64,000 nucleotides of DNA from Pleodorina starrii (lineage: Eukaryota; Chlorophyta; Chlorophyceae; Chlamydomonadales; Volvocaceae). Below the pieces are notes generated by a model. The model was not told where the DNA came from. It saw nothing but the letters and a program-made list of their open reading frames with translations, and searched no databases. The stretch lies in NCBI GenBank assembly GCA_030267565.1, contig BRXU01000040.1, positions 1-64,000 of the forward strand, read 5' to 3'. Shown one piece after another: positions 1-13,000 of this stretch. Position 1 is the stretch's first letter, and each line of letters begins with the position of its first letter. Position numbers and translations under genes: made by a program.

Positions 1-300
1 CTTTTCATGAGAAATCATCGTTCGTTACACACAAAGGCCGTACCTGCAAGCAATGAAAGCCGTCTTTATTCGGTAGGTAGGCCCCCGGGTGAGGGCCGGC
101 CCGCGAAAGCTATCGCTAAGGCCTTAATGCCCACAGGCCTCGCAGCAACCACCGGTAGCTACAAAACCCGAAAATCACTCCCTCCACGCCTTCGCGGACA
201 CCTTAACTGGCACCATGTGCCGTACCAACGCCCTTATGAGGGCCCCCCGAGTTCACAGAAAATCTTGGTTTTCTAGCGTTGCACTCAGAAAACCTTCACA
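1..300. repeat. Unique segment, copy 1, at the edge of the 10-bp satellite
   Basis: About 300 bases of non-satellite sequence that recur almost unchanged at 1670-1973. Both copies begin at CTTTTCATGAGAAATC and run to CCTTCACATG, where the 10-bp repeats start. Small differences separate them: a few indels near base 87, near base 150, and around base 242, where copy 1 reads GGCCCCCC and copy 2 reads GGCACAACTCC. The left edge is cut by the window, so the full length is unknown. No conserved protein or RNA was recognised. It could be the spacer of a larger repeat or a fragment of a mobile element. Confidence 0.75.
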
Positions 301-1669
301 TGCCCCCGGAGGCCCCGAAGGCCCCCGAAGGCCCCCGCAGGCCCCCGAAGGCCGCCGCAAGCTCCCGCAGGCCCCCGCATGCCCCCGCAGGCCCCCGGAG
401 GCCCCCGGAGGCCCCCGCATGCCCCCGCATGCCCCCGAAGGCCCCCGAAGGCCCCCGCAGGCCCCCGGAGGCCCCCGAAGGCCCCCGCAGGCCCCCGAAG
501 GCCCCCGCAGGCCCCCGAAGGCCGCCGCAAGCTCCCGCAGGCCCCCGCATGCCCCCGCAGGCCCCCGGAGGCCCCCGGAGGCCCCCGCATGCCCCCGCAT
601 GCCCCCGGAGGCCCCCGGAGGCCCCCGCAGGCCCCCGGAGGCCCCCGGAGGCCCCCGGAGGCCCCCGGAGGCCCCCGCAGGCCCCCGCCGGCCCCGAAGG
701 CGCCCGAAGGCCCCCGAAGGCCCCCGAAGGCCCCCGCAGGCCCCGAAGGCGCCCGGAGGCCCCCGGAGGCCCCCGGAGGCCCCCGGAGTCCCCCGCAGGC
801 CCCCGCAGGCCCCCGGAGGCCCCCGCATGCCCCCGGAGGCCCCCGAATGCCCCCGGAGGCCCCCGAAAGCCCCCGCAGGCCCCCGGAGGCCCCTGAAGGC
901 CGCCGCAAGCCCCCGGAGGCCCCCGGAGGCCCCCGCAGGCCCCGAAGGCCCCCGAAGGCGCCCGGAGGCCCCCGGAGGCCCCCGGAGGCGCCCGGAGGCC
1001 CCCGAAGGCCCCCGCAGGCCCCCGCCGGCCCCGAAGGCGCCCGAAGGCCCCCGAAGGCCCCCGAAGGCCCCCGCAGGCCCCGAAGGCGCCCGGAGGCCCC
1101 CGGAGGCCCCCGGAGGCCCCCGGAGGCCCCCGCAGGCCCCCGCAGGCCCCCGCAGGCCCCCGGAGGCCCCCGCATGCCCCCGGAGGCCCCGGATGCCCCC
1201 GGAGGCCCCCGAAAGCCCCCGCAGGCCCCCGGAGGCCCCTGAAGGCCGCCGCAAGCCCCCGGAGGCCCCCGGAGGCCCCCGCAGGCCCCGAAGGCCCCCG
1301 AAGGCGCCCGGAGGCCCCCGGAGGCCCCCGCAGGCCCCCGGAGGCCCCCGCAGGCCCCCGGAGGCCCCCGAAGGCCGCCGCAAGCCCCCGCAGGCCCCCG
1401 CATGCCCCCGCAGGCCCCCGGAGGCCCCCGGAGGCCCCCGCATGCCCCCGGAGGCCCCCGGAGGCCCCCGGAGGCCCCCGGAGGCCCCCGGAGGCCCCGA
1501 AAGCCCCCGCAGGCCCCCGAAGGCCCCCGCAGGCCCCCGGAGGCCCCCGGAGGCCCCCGCAGGCCCCCGAAGGCCCCCGAAGGCGCCCGAAGGCGCCCGG
1601 AGGCCCCCGGAGGCCCCCGGAGGCCCCCGGAGGCCCCCGAATGCCCCCGGAGGCTCCCGAAAGCCCCCG
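301..1669. repeat. 10-bp satellite array, block 1 (subfamily A)
   Basis: Tandem repeats of a 10-bp unit, GGCCCCCGNA, where N-A is mostly GA, AA or CA. This block is rich in the GCATG and GAATG variants. It starts directly after segment copy 1 and stops directly at segment copy 2, so segment plus array form a ~1.67-kb higher-order unit. All six frames stay open for long stretches because a 10-bp period rotates through every frame and the unit has no stop codon. The long ORFs are therefore a by-product of the repeat. Confidence 0.9.
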
Positions 1670-1973
1670 CTTTTCATGAGAAATCATCGTTCGTTACACA
1701 CAAAGGGTACCTGCAAGCAATGAAAGCCGTCTTTATTCGGTAGGTAGGCCGGGTGAGGGCCGGCTACCGCGAAAGCTATCGCTAAGGCCTTAATGCCCAC
1801 AGCCTCGCAGCAACCACCCTATGTAGCTACAAAACCCGAAAATCACTCCTCCACGCCTTCGCGGACACCTTAACTGGCACCATGTGCCGTACCAACGCCC
1901 TTATGAGGGCACAACTCCTCTGAGTTCACAGAAAATCTTGGTTTTCTAGCGTTGCACTCAGAAAACCTTCACA
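1670..1973. repeat. Unique segment, copy 2, inside the satellite
   Basis: Near-duplicate of bases 1-300 lying between two blocks of 10-bp repeats. It contains no recognisable gene. Its two copies at the same position relative to the array argue that segment and array were duplicated together. Confidence 0.8.
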
Positions 1974-4050
1974 TGCCCCCGGAGGCCCCCGCATGCCCCC
2001 GGAGGCCCCCGAATGCCCCCGGAGGCCCCCGAAAGCCCCCGCAGGCCCCCGGAGGCCCCTGAAGGCCGCCGCAAGCCCCCGGAGGCCCCCGGAGGCCCCC
2101 GCAGGCCCCGAAGGCCCCCGAAGGCGCCCGGAGGCCCCCGGAGGCCCCCGCATGCCCCCGGAGGCCCCCGCAGGCCCCCGGAGGCCCCCGAAGGCCGCCG
2201 CAAGCCCCCGCAGGCCCCCGCATGCCCCCGCAGGCCCCCGGAGGCCCCCGGAGGCCCCCGCATGCCCCCGGAGGCCCCCGGAGGCCCCCGGAGGCCCCCG
2301 GAGGCCCCGAAAGCCCCCGCAGGCCCCCGAAAGCCCCCGCAGGCCCCCGGAGGCCCCCGGCCGAAGGCCCCCGAAGGGCGCCCGGAGGCCCCCGGAGGCC
2401 CCCGGAGGCCCCCGCAGGCCCCCGGAGGCCCCCGAAGGCCGCCGCAAGCCCCCGCAGGCCCCCGCATGCCCCCGCAGGCCCCCGGAGGCCCCCGGAGGCC
2501 CCCGCATGCCCCCGGAGGCCCCCGGAGGCCCCCGGAGGCCCCCGCAGGCCCCGAAGGCCCCCGAAGGCGCCCGGAGGCCCCCGGAGGCCCCCGCATGCCC
2601 CCGGAGGCCCCCGCAGGCCCCCGGAGGCCCCCGAAGGCCGCCGCAAGCCCCCGCAGGCCCCCGCATGCCCCCGCAGGCCCCCGCATGCCCCCGCAGGCCC
2701 CCGGAGGCCCCCGGAGGCCCCCGCATGCCCCCGGAGGCCCCCGGAGGCCCCCGGAGGCCCCCGCATGCCCCCGGAGGCCCCCGGAGGCCCCCGGAGGCCC
2801 CCGGAGGCCCCCGCAGGCCCCCGCCGGCCCCGAAGGCGCCCGAAGGCCCCCGAAGGCCCCCGAAGGCCCCCGCAGGCCCCGAAGGCGCCCGGAGGCCCCC
2901 GGAGGCCCCCGGAGGCCCCCGGAGTCCCCCGCAGGCCCCCGCAGGCCCCCGCATGCCCCCGGAGGCCCCCGAATGCCCCCGGAGGCCCCCGAAAGCCCCC
3001 GCAGGCCCCCGGAGGCCCCTGAAGGCCGCCGCAAGCCCCCGGAGGCCCCCGGAGGCCCCCGGAGGCCCCGAAGGCGCCCGGAGGCCCCCGGAGGCCCCCG
3101 GAGGCCCCCGGAGTCCCCCGCAGGCCCCCGCAGGCCCCCGCAGGCCCCCGGAGGCCCCCGCATGCCCCCGGAGGCCCCCGAATGCCCCCGGAGGCCCCCA
3201 AAAGCCCCCGCAGGCCCCCGGAGGCCCCTGAAGGCCGCCGCAAGCCCCCGGAGGCCCCCGGAGGCCCCCGGAGGCGCCCGGAGGCCCCCGAAGGCCCCCG
3301 CAGGCCCCCGCCGGCCCCGAAGGCGCCCGAAGGCCCCCGAAGGCCCCCGAAGGCCCCCGAAGGCCCCCGCAGGCCCCCGAAGGCGCCCGGAGGCCCCCGG
3401 AGGCCCTCGAAGGCGCCCGGAGGCCCCCGGAGGCCCCCGCAGGCCCCCGGAGGCCCCCGGAGGCCCCCGCAGGCCCCCGGAGGCCCCCGCAAGCCCCCGG
3501 AGGCCCCCGAAGGCCCCCGGAGGCCCCTTCAGGCCCCCGGAGGCCCCCGAATGCCCCCGGAGGCCCCCGCAGGCCCCCGCAGGCCCCCGGAGGCCCCTGA
3601 AGGCCGCTGCAAGCCCCCGGAGGCCCCCGGAGGCCCCCGCAGGCCCCGAAGGCCCCCGAAGGCGCCCGGAGGCCCCCGGAGGCCCCCGCATGCCCCCGGA
3701 GGCCCCCGCAGGCCCCCGGAGGCCCCCGAAGGCCGCCGCAAGCCCCCGCAGGCCCCCGCATGCCCCCGCAGGCCCCCGGAGGCCCCCGGAGGCCCCCGGA
3801 GGCCCCCGCATGCCCCCGCATGCCCCCGGAGGCCCCCGGAGGCCCCCGAAGGCCCCCGCAGGCCCCGAAGGCGCCCGGAGGCCCCCGGAGGCCCCCGGAG
3901 TCCCCCGGAGTCCCCCGCAGGCCCCCGCAGGCCCCCGCAGGCCCCCGGAGGCCCCCGCATGCCCCCGGAGGCCCCCGAATGCCCCCGGAGGCCCCCGAAA
4001 GCCCCCGCAGGCCCCCGGAGGCCCCTGAAGGCCGCCGCAAGCCCCCGGAG
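1974..4050. repeat. 10-bp satellite array, block 2 (subfamily A)
   Basis: Continuation of the GGCCCCCGNA array after segment copy 2. It has the same variants as block 1: GCATG, GAATG, CCCCTGAAGGCCGCCGCAAG and CCGGCCCCGAAGGC. Around base 4050 these give way to the variants of block 3. No gene is called here. Confidence 0.85.
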
Positions 4051-7000
4051 GCCCCCGAAGGCCCCCGCAAGCCCCCGGAGGGCCCCGGAGGCCCCCGGAG
4101 GCCCCCGAAAGCCCCCGCAGGCCCCCGAAGGCCCCCGAAGGCCCTCGCAGGCCCCCGAAGGCCCCCGGAGGCCTCTGAAGGCGCCCGCAGGCCCCCGAAG
4201 GCCCCCGAAGGCCCTCGCAGGCCCCCGAAGGCCCCCGGAGGCCCCCGAAGGCCCCCTGAAGGCCCCCGGAGGCTTCCGAAAGCCCCCGCAGGCCCCCGCA
4301 GGCCCCCGGAGGCCCCCGAAGGCCCCCGGAGGCCCCCGGAGGCCCCCGAAAGCCCCCGCAGGCCCCCGAAGGCCCCCGGAGGCCCCCGGAGGCCCCCGAA
4401 AGCCCCCGAGAGCCCCCTCAGGCCCCCGGAGGCCCTTGGAGGCCCCGGGAGGCCCCAAAAGGCCCCTGGAGGCTCCCGAAGGCCCCCGAAGGCCCCCGAA
4501 GGCCCCCGAAGGCCCTCGCAGGCCCCCGAAGGCCCCCGGAGGCCCCCGAAGGCCCCCTGAAGGCCCCCGGAGGCTTCCGAAAGCCCCCGCAGGCCCCCGC
4601 AGGCCCCCGGAGGCCCCCGAAGGCCCCCGGAGGCCCCCGGAAGCCCACGAAAGCCCCCGCAGGCCCCCGAAGGCCCCCGGAGGCCCCCGAAGGCCCCCGG
4701 TGGCCTCTGAAGGCGCCCGCAGGCCCCCGAAGGCGCCCGCAAGCCCCCGGAGGGCCCCGGAGGCCCCCGGAGGCCCCCGAAAGCCCCCGCAGGCCCCCGA
4801 AGGCCCCCGCAGGCCCCCGCAGGCCCCCGGAGGCCTCTGAAGGCGCCCGCAGGCCCCCGAAGGCGCCCGCAGGCCCCCGAAGGCCCCCGAAGGCCCTCGC
4901 AGGCCCCCGAAGGCCCCCGGAGGCCTCTGAAGGCGCCCGGAGGCTTCCGAAAGCCCCCGCAGGCCCCCGCAGGCCCCCGGAGGCCCCCGAAGGCCCCCGG
5001 AGGCCCCCGGAGGCCCCCGAAAGCCCCCGCAGGCCCCCGAAGGCCCCCGGAGGCCCCCGGAGGCCCCCGAAAGCCCCCGAGAGCCCCCTCAGGCCCCCGG
5101 AGGCCCTTGGAGGCCCCGGGAGGCCCCAAAAGGCCCCTGGAGGCTCCCGAAGGCCCCCGAAGGCCCCCGAAGGCCCTCGCAGGCCCCCGAAGGCCCCCGG
5201 AGGCCCCCGAAGGCCCCCTGAAGGCCCCCGGAGGCTTCCGAAAGCCCCCGCAGGCCCCCGCAGGCCCCCGGAGGCCCCCGAAGGCCCCCGAAGACGTCCG
5301 GAGGCCCCCGAAGGCCCCCGCAAGCCCCCGGAGGGCCCCGGAGGCCCCCGGAGGCCCCCGAAAGCCCCCGCAGGCCCCCGAAGGCCCCCGAAGGCCCTCG
5401 CAGGCCCCCGAAGGCCCCCGGAGGCCTCTGAAGGCGCCCGCAGGCCCCCGAAGGCCCCCGAAGGCCCTCGCAGGCCCCCGAAGGCCCCCGGAGGCCCCCG
5501 AAGGCCCCCTGAAGGCCCCCGGAGGCTTCCGAAAGCCCCCGCAAGACCCCGCAGGCCCCCGGAGGCCCCCGAAGGCCCCCGGAGGCCCCCGGAGGCCCCC
5601 GAAAGCCCCCGCAGGCCCCCGAAGGCCCCCGGAGGCCCCCGGAGGCCCCCGAAAGCCCCCGAGAGCCCCCTCAGGCCCCCGGAGGCCCTTGGAGGCCCCG
5701 GGAGGCCCCAAAAGGCCCCTGGAGGCTCCCGAAGGCCCCTGAAGGCCCCCGAAGGCCCCCGAAGGCCCTCGCAGGCCCCCGAAGGCCCCCGGAGGCCCCC
5801 GAAGGCCCCCTGAAGGCCCCCGGAGGCTTCCGAAAGCCCCCGCAGGCCCCCGCAGGCCCCCGGAGGCCCCCGAAGGCCCCCGGAGGCCCCCGGAGGCCCA
5901 CGAAAGCCCCCGCAGGCCCCCGAAGGCCCCCGGAGGCCCCCGAAGGCCCCCGGTGGCCCCCGGAGGCCCCCGAAAGCCCCCGAAGGCCCCCGAAAGCCCC
6001 CGGAGGCCCCCGGAGGCCCCCGGAGGCCCCTGGAGGCCCTTGGAGGCCCCCGAAGGCCCCCGGAGGCCCTCGAAGGCCCCCGGAGGCCCCCGGAGGCCCC
6101 CGGAGGCCCCCGCAGGCCTCCGGAGGCCCCCGGAGGCCCCCGGAGGCCCCCGGAGGCCCCCGGAGGCCCCCGCAGGCCCCCGAAGGCCCCGGAGGCCCTT
6201 GGAGGCCCCCGGAGGCCCCCGAAGGCCCCCGAAGACGTCCGGAGGCCCCCGAAGGCCCCCGCAAGCCCCCGGAGGGCCCCGGAGGCCCCCGGAGGCCCCC
6301 GAAAGCCCCCGCAGGCCCCCGAAGGCCCCCGGAGGCCCCCGAAGGCCCCTGGAGGCCCCCGGAGGCCCCCGGAGGCCCTTGGAGGCCCCTGGAGGACCCT
6401 GGAGGCCCCTGCAGGCCCCCGGAGGCCCCCGGAGGACCCCTCAGGCCCCCGGAGGCCTCTGAAGGCGCCCGCAGGCCCCCAGAGGCCCCCGCAGACCCCC
6501 GGAGGCCCCCTCAGGCCCCCGGAGGCCCTTGGAGGCCCCGGGAGGGCCCCGAAGGCCCCTGGAGGCTCCCGAAGGCCCCCGAAGGCCCCCTAAGTCCCCC
6601 GAAGGCCCCCGCAGGCCCCCGAAGGCCCCTGGAGGCCCCTGAAGGCCCCCGCAGGCCCCCGAAGGCCCCCGGAGGCCCCCGAAGGCCCCTGGAGGCCCCC
6701 CCGCAGGTCCCCGGAGGCTTCCGAAAGCCCCCGCAGGCCCCCGCAGGCCCCCGGAGGCCCCCGAAGGCCCCCGGAGGCCCCCGGAGGCCCCCGAAAGCCC
6801 CCGCAGGCCCCCGAAGGCCCGCGGAGGCCCCCGGAGGCCCCCGGAGGCCCCCGCAGGCCCCCGCAGGCCCCCGGAGGCCTCTGAAGGCGCCCGCAGGCCC
6901 CCGAAGGCGCCCGCAGGCCCCCGAAGGCCCCCGAAGGCCCTCGCAGGCCCCCGAAGGCCCCCGGAGGCCCCCGGAGGCCCCCGAAGGCCCCCGCAGGCCC

Positions 7001-10000
7001 CCGGAGGCCCCCGAAGGCCGCCGCAAGCCCCCGGAGGCCCCCGGAGGCCCCCGGAGGCCCCTGGAGGCCCCCGGAGGCCCTTGGAGGCCCCCGCAGGCCC
7101 CCGCAGGCCCCCGAAAGCCCCCGAGAGCCCCCTCAGGCCCCCGGAGGCCCTTGGAGGCCCCGGGAGGCCCCAAAAGGTCCCTGGAGGCTCCCGAAGGCCC
7201 CCGAAGGCCCCCGAAGGCCCCCGAAGGCCCCCGAAGGCCCCCGCAGGCCCCCGAAGGCCCCCGGAGGCCCCCGAAGGCCCCCTGAAGGCCCCCGGAGGCT
7301 TCCGAAAGCCCCCGCAGGCCCCCGCAGGCCCCCGGAGGCCCCCGAAGGCCCCCGGAGGCCCCCGGAGGCCCCCGAAAGCCCCCGCAGGCCCCCGAAGGCC
7401 CCCGGAGGCCCCTGAAGGCCCCCGGAGGCCCCCGAAAGCCCCCGCAGGCCCCCGAAGGCCCCTGGAGGCTCCCGAAGGCCCCCGAAGGCCCCCGAAGGCC
7501 CCCGAAGGCCCTCGCAGGCCCCCGAAGGCCCCCGGAGGCCCCCGAAGGCCCCCTGAAGGCCCCCGGAGGCTTCCGAAAGCCCCCGCAGGCCCCCGCAGGC
7601 CCCCGGAGGCCCCCGAAGGCCCCCGGAGGCCCCCGGAGGCCCACGAAAGCCCCCGCAGGCCCCCGAAGGCCCCCGGAGGCCCCCGAAGGCCCCCGGTGGC
7701 CCCCGGAGGCCCCCGAAAGCCCCCGAAGGCCCCCGAAAGCCCCCGGAGGCCCCCGGAGGCCCCCGGAGGCCCCTGGAGGCCCTTGGAGGCCCCCGAAGGC
7801 CCCCGGAGGCCCTCGAAGGCCCCCGGAGGCCCCCGGAGGCCCCCGGAGGCCCCCGCAGGCCCCCGGAGGCCCCCGGAGGCCCCCGGAGGCCCCCGGAGGC
7901 CCCCGGAGGCCCCCGCAGGCCCCCGAAGGCCCCGGAGGCCCTTGGAGGCCCCCGGAGGCCCCCGAAGGCCCCCGAAGACGTCCGGAGGCCCCCGAAGGCC
8001 CCCGCAAGCCCCCGGAGGGCCCCGGAGGCCCCCGGAGGCCCCCGAAAGCCCCCGCAGGCCCCCGAAGGCCCCCGAAGGCCCTCGCAGGCCCCCGAAGGCC
8101 CCCGGAGGCCTCTGAAGGCGCCCGCAGGCCCCCGAAGGCCCCCGAAGGCCCTCGCAGGCCCCCGAAGGCCCCCGGAGGCCCCCGAAGGCCCCCTGAAGGC
8201 CCCCGGAGGCTTCCGAAAGCCCCCGCAGGCCCCCGCAGGCCCCCGGAGGCCCCCGAAGGCCCCCGGAGGCCCCCGGAGGCCCCCGAAAGCCCCCGCAGGC
8301 CCCCGAAGGCCCCCGGAGGCCCCCGGAGGCCCCCGAAAGCCCCCGAGAGCCCCCTCAGGCCCCCGGAGGCCCTTGGAGGCCCCGGGAGGCCCCAAAAGGC
8401 CCCTGGAGGCTCCCGAAGGCCCCCGAAGGCCCCCGAAGGCCCCCGAAGGCCCTCGCAGGCCCCCGAAGGCCCCCGGAGGCCCCCGAAGGCCCCCGGAGGC
8501 CCCCGGAGGCCCCCGAACGCCCCCGCAGGCCCCCGAAGGCCCCCGGAGGCCCCCGAAGGCCCCCGGTGGCCCCCGGAGGCCCCCGAAAGCCCCCGAAGGC
8601 CCCCGAAAGCCCCCGGAGGCCCCCGGAGGCCCCCGGAGGCCCCTGGAGGCCCTTGGAGGCCCCCGAAGGCCCCCGGAGGCCCTCGAAGGCCCCCGGAGGC
8701 CCCCGGAGGCCCCCGGAGGCCCCCGCAGGCCTCCGGAGGCCCCCGGAGGCCCCCGGAGGCCCCCGGAGGCCCCCGGAGGCCCCCGCAGGCCCCCGAAGGC
8801 CCCGGAGGCCCTTGGAGGCCCCCGGAGGCCCCCGAAGGCCCCCGAAGACGTCCGGAGGCCCCCGAAGGCCCCCGCAAGCCCCCGGAGGGCCCCGGAGGCC
8901 CCCGGAGGCCCCCGAAAGCCCCCGCAGGCCCCCGAAGGCCCCCGGAGGCCCCCGAAGGCCCCTGGAGGCCCCCGGAGGCCCCCGGAGGCCCTTGGAGGCC
9001 CCTGGAGGACCCTGGAGGCCCCTGCAGGCCCCCGGAGGCCCCCGGAGGACCCCTCAGGCCCCCGGAGGCCTCTGAAGGCGCCCGCAGGCCCCCAGAGGCC
9101 CCCGCAGACCCCCGGAGGCCCCCTCAGGCCCCCGGAGGCCCTTGGAGGCCCCGGGAGGCCCCAAAAGGCCCCTGGAGGCTCCCGAAGGCCCCCGAAGGCC
9201 CCCGAAGGCCCCCGAAGGCCCTCGCAGGCCCCCGAAGGCCCCCGGAGGCCCCCGAAGGCCCCCGGAGGCCCCCGGAGGCCCACGAAAGCCCCCGCAGGCC
9301 CCCGAAGGCCCCCGGAGGCCCCCGAAGGCCCCCGGTGGCCCCCGGAGGCCCCCGAAAGCCCCCGAAGGCCCCCGAAAGCCCCCGGAGGCCCCCGGAGGCC
9401 CCCGGAGGCCCCTGGAGGCCCTTGGAGGCCCCCGAAGGCCCCCGGAGGCCCCCGAAGGCCCCCGGAGGCCCCCGGAGGCCCCCGGAGGCCCCCGCAGGCC
9501 CCCGGAGGCCCCCGGAGGCCCCCGGAGGCCCCCGGAGGCCCCCGGAGGCCCCCGCAGGCCCCCGAAGGCCCCGGAGGCCCTTGGAGGCCCCCGGAGGCCC
9601 CCGAAGGCCCCCGAAGACGTCCGGAGGCCCCCGAAGGCCCCCGCAAGCCCCCGGAGGGCCCCGGAGGCCCCCGGAGGCCCCCGAAAGCCCCCGCAGGCCC
9701 CCGAAGGCCCCCGGAGGCCCCCGAAGGCCCCTGGAGGCCCCCGGAGGCCCCCGGAGGCCCTTGGAGGCCCCTGGAGGACCCTGGAGGCCCCTGCAGGCCC
9801 CCGGAGGCCCCCGGAGGACCCCTCAGGCCCCCGGAGGCCTCTGAAGGCGCCCGCAGGCCCCCAGAGGCCCCCGCAGACCCCCGGAGGCCCCCTCAGGCCC
9901 CCGGAGGCCCTTGGAGGCCCCGGGAGGGCCCCGAAGGCCCCTGGAGGCTCCCGAAGGCCCCCGAAGGCCCCCTAAGTCCCCCGAAGGCCCCCGCAGGCCC

Positions 10001-13000
10001 CCGAAGGCCCCTGGAGGCCCCTGAAGGCCCCCGCAGGCCCCCGAAGGCCCCCGGAGGCCCCCGAAGGCCCCCGGAGGCCCCCGCAGGCCCCCGCAGGCCC
10101 CCGGAGGCCTCTGAAGGCGCCCGCAGGCCCCCGAAGGCGCCCGCAGGCCCCCGAAGGCCCCCGAAGGCCCTCGCAGGCCCCCGAAGGCCCCCGGAGGCCC
10201 CCGGAGGCCCCCGAAGGCCCCCGCAGGCCCCCGGAGGCCCCCGAAGGCCGCCGCAAGCCCCCGGAGGCCCCCGGAGGCCCCCGGAGGCCCCTGGAGGCCC
10301 CCGGAGGCCCTTGGAGGCCCCCGCAGGCCCCCGCAGGCCCCCGAAAGCCCCCGAGAGCCCCCTCAGGCCCCCGGAGGCCCTTGGAGGCCCCGGGAGGCCC
10401 CAAAAGGTCCCTGGAGGCTCCCGAAGGCCCCCGAAGGCCCCCGAAGGCCCCCGAAGGCCCCCGCAGGCCCCCGAAGGCCCCCGGAGGCCCCCGAAGGCCC
10501 CCTGAAGGCCCCCGGAGGCTTCCGAAAGCCCCCGCAGGCCCCCGCAGGCCCCCGGAGGCCCCCGAAGGCCCCCGGAGGCCCCCGGAGGCCCCCGAAAGCC
10601 CCCGCAGGCCCCCGAAGGCCCCCGGAGGCCCCTGAAGGCCCCCGGAGGCCCCCGAAAGCCCCCGCAGGCCCCCGAAGGCGCCCGGAGGTCCCCGGAGGCC
10701 CCCGGAGGCCCCCGGAGGCCCTCCAAGGCCCCCGCAGGCCCCCGAAGGCCCCCGGAGGCCCCCGAAGGCCCCCGGTGGCCCCCGGAGGCCCCCGAAGGAC
10801 CCCGGTGGCCCCCGGAGGCCCCCGAAAGCCCCCGAAGGCCCCCGAAAGCCCCCGGAGGCCCCCGGAGGCCCCTGGAGGCCCCTGGAGGCCCCCGGAGGCC
10901 CTTGGAGGCCCCCGCAGGCCCCCGCAGGCCCCCGAAAGCCCCCGAGAGCCCCCTCAGGCCCCCGGAGGCCCTTGGAGGCCCCGGGAGGCCCCAAAAGGCC
11001 CCTGGAGGCTCCCGAAGGCCCCCGAAGGCCCCCGAAGGCCCCCGAAGGCCCCCGCAGGCCCCCGAAGGCCCCCGGAGGCCCCCGAAGGCCCCCTGAAGGC
11101 CCCCGGAGGCTTCCGAAAGCCCCCGCAGGCCCCCGCAGGCCCCCGGAGGCCCCCGAAGGCCCCCGGAGGCCCCCGGAGGCCCCCGAAAGCCCCCGCAGGC
11201 CCCCGAAGGCCCCCGGAGGCCCCTGAAGGCCCCCGGAGGCCCCCGAAAGCCCCCGCAGGCCCCCGAAGGCGCCCGGAGGTCCCCGGAGGCCCCCGGAGGC
11301 CCCCGGAGGCCCTCCAAGGCCCCCGCAGGCCCCCGAAGGCCCCCGGAGGCCCCCGAAGGCCCCCGGTGGCCCCCGGAGGCCCCCGAAGGACCCCGGTGGC
11401 CCCCGGAGGCCCCCGAAAGCCCCCGAAGGCCCCCGAAGGCCCCCGAAGGCCCCCGGAGGCCCCCGGAGGCCCCCGAAAGCCCCCGCAGGCCCCCGAAGGC
11501 CCCCGGAGGCCCCCGGAGGCCCCCGAAAGCCCCCGAGAGCCCCCTCAGGCCCCCGGAGGCCCTTGGAGGCCCCGGGAGGCCCCAAAAGGCCCCTGGAGGC
11601 TCCCGAAGGCCCCCGAAGGCCCCCGAAGGCCCCCGAAGGCCCTCGCAGGCCCCCGAAGGCCCCCGGAGGCCCCCGAAGGCCCCCTGAAGGCCCCCGGAGG
11701 CTTCCGAAAGCCCCCGCAGGCCCCCGCAGGCCCCCGGAGGCCCCCGAAGGCCCCCGGAGGCCCCCGGAGGCCCCCGAAAGCCCCCGCAGGCCCCCGAAGG
11801 CCCCCGGAGGCCCCCGAAGGCCCCCGGTGGCCTCTGAAGGCGCCCGCAGGCCCCCGAAGGCCCCCGGAGGCCCCCGGAGGCCCCCGGAGGCCCCCGGAGG
11901 CCCACGAAAGCCCCCGCAGGCCCCCGAAGGCCCCCGGAGGCCCCCGAAGGCCCCCGGTGGCCCCCGGAGGCCCCCGAAAGCCCCCGAAGGCCCCCGAAAG
12001 CCCCCGGAGGCCCCCGGAGGCCCCCGGAGGCCCCTGGAGGCCCTTGGAGGCCCCCGAAGGCCCCCGGAGGCCCTCGAAGGCCCCCGGAGGCCCCCGCAGG
12101 CCCCCGGAGGCCCCCGCAGGCCCCCGAAGGCCCCCGGAGGCCCCCGGAGGCCCCCGAAAGCCCCCGGAGGCCCCCGCAGGCCCCGGAGGCCCTTGGAGGC
12201 CCCCGGAGGCCCCCGCAGGCCCCCGAAAGCCCCCGAAGGCCCCCGCAAGCCCCCGGAGGGCCCCGGAGGCCCCCGGAGGCCCCCGAAAGCCCCCGCAGGC
12301 CCCCGAAGGCCCCCGAAGGCCCTCGCAGGCCCCCGAAGGCCCCCGGAGGCCCTCCAAGGCTCCCGCAGGCCCCCGAAGGCCCCCGGAGGCCCCCGAAGGC
12401 CCCCGGTGGCCCCCGGAGGCCCCCGAAGGCCCCCGGTGGCCCCCGGAGGCCCCCGAAAGCCCCCGAAGGCCCCCGAAAGCCCCCGGAGGCCCCCGGAGGC
12501 CCCCGGAGGCCCCTGGAGGCCCTTGGAGGCCCCCGAAGGCCCCCGGAGGCCCTCGAAGGCCCCCGGAGGCCCCCGCAGGCCCCCGAAGGCCCCCGCAGGC
12601 CCCCGAAGGCCCCCGGAGGCCCCCGAAGGCCCCCTGAAGGCCCCCGGAGGCTTCCGAAAGCCCCCGCAGGCCCCCGCAGGCCCCCGGAGGCCCCCGAAGG
12701 CCCCCGGAGGCCCCCGGAGGCCCCCGAAAGCCCCCGCAGGCCCCCGAAGGCCCCCGGAGGCCCCCGAAGGCGCCCGCAGGCCCCCGAAGGCCCCCGAAGG
12801 CCCTCGCAGGCCCCCGAAGGCCCCCGGAGGCCCCCGGAGGCCCCCGAAGGCCCCCGCAGGCCCCCGGAGGCCCCCGAAGGCCGCCGCAAGCCCCCGGAGG
12901 CCCCCGGAGGCCCCCGGAGGCCCCTGGAGGCCCCCGGAGGCCCTTGGAGGCCCCCGCAGGCCCCCGCAGGCCCCCGAAAGCCCCCGAGAGCCCCCTCAGG

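Noticed and set aside
1926..5711. Collagen-like protein on the minus strand ([11 protein letters not shown])
   Set aside because: The peptide period is 10 residues, so Gly does not fall at every third position; it is not a collagen triple-helix sequence but the translation of the satellite.
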